Below, piece after piece: positions 13,826 through 17,854 of a DNA stretch of 17,854 bases. The notes below the pieces were generated by a model, which was given only the letters and a program-made list of their open reading frames with translations, was not told where the DNA came from and did not search any database. The translations under genes and the position numbers were made by a program. Origin of the DNA: Comamonadaceae bacterium (GTDB lineage Bacteria > Pseudomonadota > Gammaproteobacteria > Burkholderiales > Burkholderiaceae_C); contig CANGML010000011.1 in NCBI GenBank assembly GCA_947454585.1, positions 1 through 17,854 on the forward strand, given 5' to 3'. Each line of letters begins with the position of its first letter. Positions within the stretch are counted from its first letter, which is position 1.

Positions 13826-15688
13826 TCAGGGATGTAAGAGTTGATCTGTTCTCAGGACAGGGTATTTGTTGAACGTGGGGTCGTGATGAGGGATGCGGCT
13901 AATCCAAAAATCCATCCGTTGCTCCGGATCTTCTTGGAAGCGATCATCTCGATCCATCCTGATTTGGTATTCCCGTCGGAGCGCAGGCAATTGACGGTCA
14001 AGCCCCTCCCCATATCTCTCACGGATACGACGATCTTGCCCATACATCCACTGCACAATTTGCAGTTGTCGATGGTTCGAGATGTGGTCTGTAATTTCGT
14101 AAGCTGTGTTGAATAATCCCCATCGCGACAAAGAATCGGGTGCCACGGGCTCAAACAAATGCGCCAGTAGCAAGGCACGGGCTTGTCGAATAGGAACAAA
14201 CAAAGAGCCTGGCGGCAAATTGGCCTGCGCAGGGAGCCACTCGCCAGTTACATGAGTTCTCAACCTGCCTTGAAAAGTTCTGGATTCAAACGAGAGAGTT
14301 GCCGGGTCCACTTGTAACTCTTGGACGGCAACACCAGACATAGGTTGTGTCAACAAGTGATAACTGATGTGATGCTTTTTTAAATAAGGCAGGACGACAG
14401 AAACCCAACCCGCTGGGATGACATAGCCTGCTTTGGGTAAATTCACGATCGCTTCATTCACCGGCTGGATATCGCCATACACCGGCAGATGCCACACCAC
14501 GGGTTGATTCAAGTGGTACGTGATGTGGCGTCCCCCCACCACTGGCGCATCCGAATGGGTGGTGTATTCATAACCGAGTAAATCCGCTTGTCCAGTTGGA
14601 ATGTCCAAGCCGGACTCGAGCATGTTGTTCCAATCCAAAGCAACCACGGCAACTTGCATGACTTGGGAGTTCTCATCGGCTTGATGAACGATCTGTAAGA
14701 GTCGCGCGCCTTGTTGCGCGATCAATTCCAGCGCTGCCATCAACACATCTTTGCTAGTTTTCACGCGCTGTGCATAGGGGCTCCATGCATGATCCTCGAC
14801 CAACATTCCTAGACGATTGCGCAACACAGCATAGACATGTGAAAACCGAGGTGCATCTGCATCGCGCATGATGCCCGCACGCGGATTTTCAAAATCAAGC
14901 AGGACCGGGGTGAAATCTAAAGGCTGATGTCCTTTGGCCAACAAACGTTTCACCATGTCAGATGAAAACTGATCCGACACTTGTTGAAGCGACTCATCGG
15001 TTCCAAACATCGGCGACATTGACAAAGAGACATCGTGGCGGTAACGAACACCATCGGTCACATGCATGTCTAGCGTGAGCAAAGGATCCCATTCGTTGAT
15101 GAAACGCAACATGGCGTTCATTTCTGAAGATTGGCCCAACATCCAATCGCGATTCAAGTTGATGCGCTGCGCTGTGACCCGCTCCCCCTGCAAGGATGGA
15201 CCGTTTTGATTAGGCCGGTTGTAGGGGCTTGGACGCTCGTGCCCATCCACGTTGAAAACGGGAACAAATAAAAAAACTTGATGCTGCAATGGGTCATTGA
15301 CTGATCCATGCTTTAGTAAATCTCGAACAAGAATTAAGCCAGCATCTTTGCCGTCGATTTCACCAGCATGCGTGCCCCCAATAGCCAACACCACAGGGAC
15401 ACGCATACGGTGCGCCTGATCAGGGGTCAAGGCGCCGCTGCGACTGATGGCAAACGCCAAAATTGGACGACCCTCCTCTGTTTTTCCAATCGTCAAGCAA
15501 CGAAAGTTTTTGGGATGGGTTATCTCCAAATGATGACACGTGGTTTCAACCTCTTTGTAGGCACCTGTGCGACGGAATTGACTGACTTCAGCCTCGGTTA
15601 AGCCAGAGGCAGGCTGTTGCGTCTCAGCATGGGCATAAGCACTGACTAACGCCCATAAGAAAACAAAGCAATACGACAGGTTGAACAT
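13826..15688 (-). CDS. Secreted M14-family zinc carboxypeptidase
   Basis: This 620-residue precursor has a signal peptide (hydrophobic 5-17, cleavage near A-Y-A-H-A, residue 21). The N-terminal half is an M14 peptidase domain. The zinc ligands are His107 and Glu110 in G-G-T-H-A-G-E and His209 in L-D-M-H-V-T-D-G. The substrate-binding N-L-N-R-D-W is at 177-182, and the probable catalytic glutamate is Glu298 in L-V-E-D-H-A-W. All key residues are present, so activity is expected. The C-terminal half (about 330-620) has no motif I recognise and may be a domain for substrate recognition. It likely trims peptides in the periplasm or outside the cell. It starts 15 bases after the MAPEG gene without an obvious ribosome-binding site, so it may be translationally coupled. 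The gene is more AT-rich than the tolC/waa region. Confidence 0.9.
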   Translation of the reverse strand: MFNLSYCFVFLWALVSAYAHAETQQPASGLTEAEVSQFRRTGAYKEVETTCHHLEITHPKNFRCLTIGKTEEGRPILAFAISRSGALTPDQAHRMRVPVVLAIGGTHAGEIDGKDAGLILVRDLLKHGSVNDPLQHQVFLFVPVFNVDGHERPSPYNRPNQNGPSLQGERVTAQRINLNRDWMLGQSSEMNAMLRFINEWDPLLTLDMHVTDGVRYRHDVSLSMSPMFGTDESLQQVSDQFSSDMVKRLLAKGHQPLDFTPVLLDFENPRAGIMRDADAPRFSHVYAVLRNRLGMLVEDHAWSPYAQRVKTSKDVLMAALELIAQQGARLLQIVHQADENSQVMQVAVVALDWNNMLESGLDIPTGQADLLGYEYTTHSDAPVVGGRHITYHLNQPVVWHLPVYGDIQPVNEAIVNLPKAGYVIPAGWVSVVLPYLKKHHISYHLLTQPMSGVAVQELQVDPATLSFESRTFQGRLRTHVTGEWLPAQANLPPGSLFVPIRQARALLLAHLFEPVAPDSLSRWGLFNTAYEITDHISNHRQLQIVQWMYGQDRRIRERYGEGLDRQLPALRREYQIRMDRDDRFQEDPEQRMDFWISRIPHHDPTFNKYPVLRTDQLLHP

Positions 15689-15703
15689 ACAAGAGGCTGA
15701 TGC

Positions 15704-16108
15704 CTAGCTTTCAGAAACAATGATGTAAACCAACCATCCCAAATTAGCAACCGCTGACAGCCCCAAGGCCGCAAATGTCAGCTTCATCCCGCGAACGCGA
15801 TTTGTAAATTTCGGAGGCGGCTCATGGATACCCTTGGCATGAAAGATACGTCCCGCGACCAGCAACAAGCCTAAGGGGCCGACAAGCGCCAAAGGTGCAC
15901 CATTGAGTTCCAAAGCACCAATGAGAAACAAGCCTATTGGCACGTATTCCGCAAAATTACCGTGGGCACGGATCGCCCTGTCCAGCTCATCAACGCCACC
16001 TGCTCCTAAAGCGACTTTGTTCTTGCGACGAAGCGCAATGACGCCCAGGGAAAGTTTGATAAACATCAACGCCAAGATGCTGGCAAAAACAGCGGTCGTC
16101 ACAAGCAT
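15704..16108 (-). CDS. MAPEG-family membrane protein
   Basis: This 134-residue integral membrane protein has about four helices and the MAPEG fingerprint R-A-H-G-N-F-A-E-Y-V-P, found near residues 47-57 with the start used here. It resembles the bacterial YecN-like group of the family that includes microsomal glutathione transferases. A catalytic activity is not proven for that bacterial group. An ATG at 16114 lies only one base from the AAAGGA ribosome-binding sequence; the second ATG at 16108 is seven bases away and is preferred. It is the first gene of a leftward pair with the M14 peptidase and diverges from the DUF2878 operon across about 90 bases. Confidence 0.88.
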   Translation of the reverse strand: MLVTTAVFASILALMFIKLSLGVIALRRKNKVALGAGGVDELDRAIRAHGNFAEYVPIGLFLIGALELNGAPLALVGPLGLLLVAGRIFHAKGIHEPPPKFTNRVRGMKLTFAALGLSAVANLGWLVYIIVSES

Positions 16109-16115
16109 TCCCATG

Positions 16116-16121
16116 TCCTTT
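16116..16121 (-). promoter_or_regulatory. Ribosome-binding site deciding the MAPEG start
   Basis: On the minus strand AAAGGA ends one base before the ATG at 16114 but seven bases before the ATG at 16108. The latter spacing is functional, so the shorter protein is favoured. Confidence 0.7.
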
Positions 16122-16201
16122 CAAAAATATAAGTAGATGTTATTTCAATGCGATATCCATTAATCCGCAGGGGTTGAGCTGGTTTTTTTTAGAATGAACC
16201 C

Positions 16202-16726
16202 ATGATGAAGTTATTGAACGCACTTGGATTTCAAGCGGGCTGGTGGGCTTGTATCGCCGGCGTTGCTCGCGGCTTAGAGATCGAGGCGATTATTTTTTGC
16301 TTCTGTTTGATCAGCATTCATCTGTACTTTTCCAAAAATCCTTTGCTGGAAGTAAAGATGGGGCTTGTGGGATTGCTTCTTGGCGTTTGGGTGGACACAG
16401 GGCTTCAATACTTTTCGGTGATGGGCTTTTATGGATGGGCACTGGGGCCACTGAGCCCGTTTTGGCTTTGGACGATTTGGGTGATGTTTGCTTTGACGCT
16501 GAACTCATCCCTTGCGTTCTTACAAAGTCAACCCCTCTTCCTCTCTGGGGGTCTGGGCATGATTTTTGGCCCCATGACTTATTACGCAGGTGCTAAGCTG
16601 GGAGCAGCTGATTTAGATGACTCGATCAATCACATCGTTTGCTTAGGCGTCGCTTGGACCCTCGCTATGCCGTTGATGGTTTTCATCGCTCAACAACTTT
16701 CCCTTACCCCCAAGGACAACACATGA
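16202..16726 (+). CDS. DUF2878-family integral membrane protein
   Basis: This 174-residue membrane protein has about five or six hydrophobic segments. The phrase S-P-F-W-L-W-T-I-W-V-M-F-A-L-T-L-N-S-S-L-A-F-L in the middle and G-P-M-T-Y-Y-A-G-A-K-L-G-A further on match the DUF2878 family as I remember it. The biochemical function of the family is unknown. From memory, in marine gammaproteobacteria it occurs near DUF3833 lipoproteins and cyclopropane fatty-acid synthase-like genes, and DUF3833 is indeed the next gene here. The start has no ribosome-binding site; a TAGAAT at 16190-16195 lies just upstream, so a nearly leaderless transcript is possible. The ATG at 16205 is an alternative start. 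Its stop overlaps the next ATG (ATGA, 16723-16726). Confidence 0.85.
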   Translation: MMKLLNALGFQAGWWACIAGVARGLEIEAIIFCFCLISIHLYFSKNPLLEVKMGLVGLLLGVWVDTGLQYFSVMGFYGWALGPLSPFWLWTIWVMFALTLNSSLAFLQSQPLFLSGGLGMIFGPMTYYAGAKLGAADLDDSINHIVCLGVAWTLAMPLMVFIAQQLSLTPKDNT

Positions 16727-17271
16727 TCAATCGACGATTAGCTTTATTGAGTGGCATTGGCTCAACGGTGATAGCAACCGGTCTAGCGGGTTGTGCCGGA
16801 CCGAACATCACGGATTACGCCAATGAAAAACCCCTGCTGAATTTAAAAACCTATTTCAATGGCATGGTGGATGCGTGGGGGATCTTTACCGACCGCGATG
16901 GCAAAGTTGTCAAACGCTTCACGGTTGAGATGAAGTGCCAATGGCAGGATGGCAAAGGCATCTTGGATGAAGATTTTTTGTACTCAGACGGCACCAAGGA
17001 AAAACGCGTCTGGCAACTGACTGACTTAGGCCAAGGCCAATTCGAAGGCACAGCGGGCGATGTGGTTGGGAAAGCACTTGGGCAAACCAAGGGGAATGCC
17101 TTCAATTGGCAGTACACCTTGGCGCTCCCTGTAAATGGCACAGTTCTAAATGTACAAATGGACGACTGGATGTACTTGATGAATGAGCGTGTCATGCTCA
17201 ACAAAGCGCGCATGACCAAGTTAGGCATCCATTTGGGCGATGTGACCCTGTCCTTTAACCGCAGGATTTAA
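16723..17271 (+). CDS. DUF3833-family lipoprotein
   Basis: This 182-residue protein has a lipoprotein signal: positively charged M-I-N-R-R, a hydrophobic stretch and the lipobox L-A-G-C with Cys24 as the lipidated residue. The mature part matches DUF3833: L-K-T-Y-F-N-G-M-V-D-A-W-G-I-F-T-D-R-D-G, then E-D-F-L-Y-S-D-G, G-T-A-G-D-V-V-G-K-A-L-G, and D-D-W-M-Y-L-M-N-E. The composition suggests a beta-rich, lipocalin-like barrel anchored to a membrane facing the periplasm; this is inference. The frame is open further upstream, but the ATG at 16723 overlaps the DUF2878 stop, follows AAGGA at 16712-16716 and begins a proper signal peptide. Function is unknown; tight coupling to DUF2878 suggests a shared job in the envelope. 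Confidence 0.88.
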   Translation: MINRRLALLSGIGSTVIATGLAGCAGPNITDYANEKPLLNLKTYFNGMVDAWGIFTDRDGKVVKRFTVEMKCQWQDGKGILDEDFLYSDGTKEKRVWQLTDLGQGQFEGTAGDVVGKALGQTKGNAFNWQYTLALPVNGTVLNVQMDDWMYLMNERVMLNKARMTKLGIHLGDVTLSFNRRI

Positions 17272-17274
17272 AAG

Positions 17275-17577
17275 ATGCGACCGTCCAAACTCGGTGACGA
17301 CGAAATTACTGCAGGCTTAGCTACGCTAGACCAGTGGACCTTAGACGCGCACGGTGCCAGCATCTCCAAAGTATGGGTCTTCGACAGCTTCAAAGCCGCC
17401 ATTGACTTTATCGTGAGCGTCGGTGAGATCGCAGAAGTTCAAGACCACCACCCAGAATTTTTATCCACCTACACCAAAGTTCAGCTTCGGCTCCTCACCC
17501 ATGATGCCAATGGGTTGACTCACAAAGATTTCGCGCTTGCTGCCGCGATTGACCAACTCATGAAACGTGATCTGTGA
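17275..17577 (+). CDS. Pterin-4a-carbinolamine dehydratase
   Basis: This 100-residue enzyme of the PCD/DCoH family dehydrates 4a-hydroxytetrahydropterin, recycling the cofactor of aromatic amino-acid hydroxylases. Trp21 lies in a W-T-L-D strand. The catalytic histidines are His58 and His59 in E-V-Q-D-H-H-P-E-F, and the C-terminal L-T-H-K-D-F-A-L-A-A-A-I-D carries Asp85. No phenylalanine hydroxylase gene (phhA) is in view, so a role beside the usual PhhA/PhhB pair is possible; many bacteria have PCD homologues without phhA. It starts three bases after the DUF3833 stop and its TGA overlaps the next ATG (TGATG), so it belongs to this operon. Confidence 0.93.
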   Translation: MRPSKLGDDEITAGLATLDQWTLDAHGASISKVWVFDSFKAAIDFIVSVGEIAEVQDHHPEFLSTYTKVQLRLLTHDANGLTHKDFALAAAIDQLMKRDL

Positions 17578-17854
17578 TGAACCTCAAGACCTGCCTTCTG
17601 ATGGCCGCCAGCTTGTTCAGCGCGTTCGTGACTCACGCCAGTGAGCTATCTGCGCAACTGAAATCCAACGAGTATGTGTTGCTCATGCGTCATACCCTAG
17701 CGCCAGGCGTAGGGGATCCTGCCAACTACAGCTTGCGCGATTGCAAAACCCAGCGCAATTTAGACACACAAGGCAGAGCACAAGCCCAAACTGTGGGTCA
17801 CTGGTTAAGGAAAAATGGCGTCACCAAAGCCGAGGTGCATACCAGTGCCTGGTG
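17577..17854 (+). CDS. Secreted histidine-phosphatase-family protein, partial
   Basis: The first 92 codons are present; the gene runs off the right edge. Residues 1-21 form a signal peptide ending T-H-A, so the product is periplasmic. Then comes Y-V-L-L-M-R-H-T-L-A-P-G with the phosphate-binding Arg38 and the nucleophilic His39. The usual R-H-G triad is R-H-T. Further on are R-N-L-D-T-Q-G-R-A-Q-A and V-H-T-S-A-W, both typical of branch 2/SixA-like histidine phosphatases. The ATG at 17577 overlaps the stop of the dehydratase gene, which marks it as the fourth gene of the DUF2878 operon. The substrate is unknown. Confidence 0.85.
   Translation, partial: MNLKTCLLMAASLFSAFVTHASELSAQLKSNEYVLLMRHTLAPGVGDPANYSLRDCKTQRNLDTQGRAQAQTVGHWLRKNGVTKAEVHTSAW

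Noticed and set aside
16639..16722. N-terminal extension of the DUF3833 frame
   Set aside because: It would precede the lipoprotein signal peptide, which must be N-terminal, and it overlaps DUF2878.

Overview
The window looks like ordinary chromosome from a betaproteobacterium of the order Burkholderiales, most likely family Comamonadaceae. This is inferred from three things: the gene order (Pcm-like methyltransferase, rhodanese, TolC, then convergent waaA/waaC), the Bug-type solute receptor, and the moderately high GC. There are 18 protein genes, two of them cut by the window edges. I see no rRNA, tRNA, insertion sequence, integrase, phage gene or CRISPR array. No stretch longer than about 200 bases lacks a gene.

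Left part (1-5709, + strand): the last codons of a probable efflux adaptor, a full-length RND inner-membrane pump, a Pcm-like methyltransferase, a small rhodanese, and a TolC-family outer-membrane channel. Adaptor, pump and channel would together form a tripartite efflux machine; the two small enzymes sit between pump and channel. A run of ten C inside tolC is the most eye-catching sequence oddity here.

5706-9384 (- strand): a tightly packed envelope operon read as phosphomannomutase/phosphoglucomutase, then waaC (heptosyltransferase I), then waaA (Kdo transferase). Each stop overlaps the next start. Its products act in sugar-phosphate supply and in building the lipopolysaccharide inner core. 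Its last stop codon overlaps that of tolC.

9409-12806 (+ strand): a DNA alkylation-repair methyltransferase overlapping an EamA-family exporter gene, followed by a fumarylacetoacetase-family hydrolase paired with a Bug periplasmic receptor. The latter pair looks like a small catabolic uptake/degradation unit.

12807-13825: a leader with two hairpins, an 81-residue unknown protein, a strong bidirectional terminator, and a leftward RRM-type RNA-binding protein with a glycine-rich tail. A 201-base spacer behind the latter holds nested inverted repeats.

13826-17854: a visibly more AT-rich segment. Leftward lie a MAPEG membrane protein and a secreted M14 zinc carboxypeptidase. Rightward lies a compact operon of a DUF2878 membrane protein, a DUF3833 lipoprotein, a pterin carbinolamine dehydratase and a secreted histidine phosphatase (cut by the edge). 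This last operon is the best candidate for an undescribed functional unit, but nothing in the window is clearly a new system.
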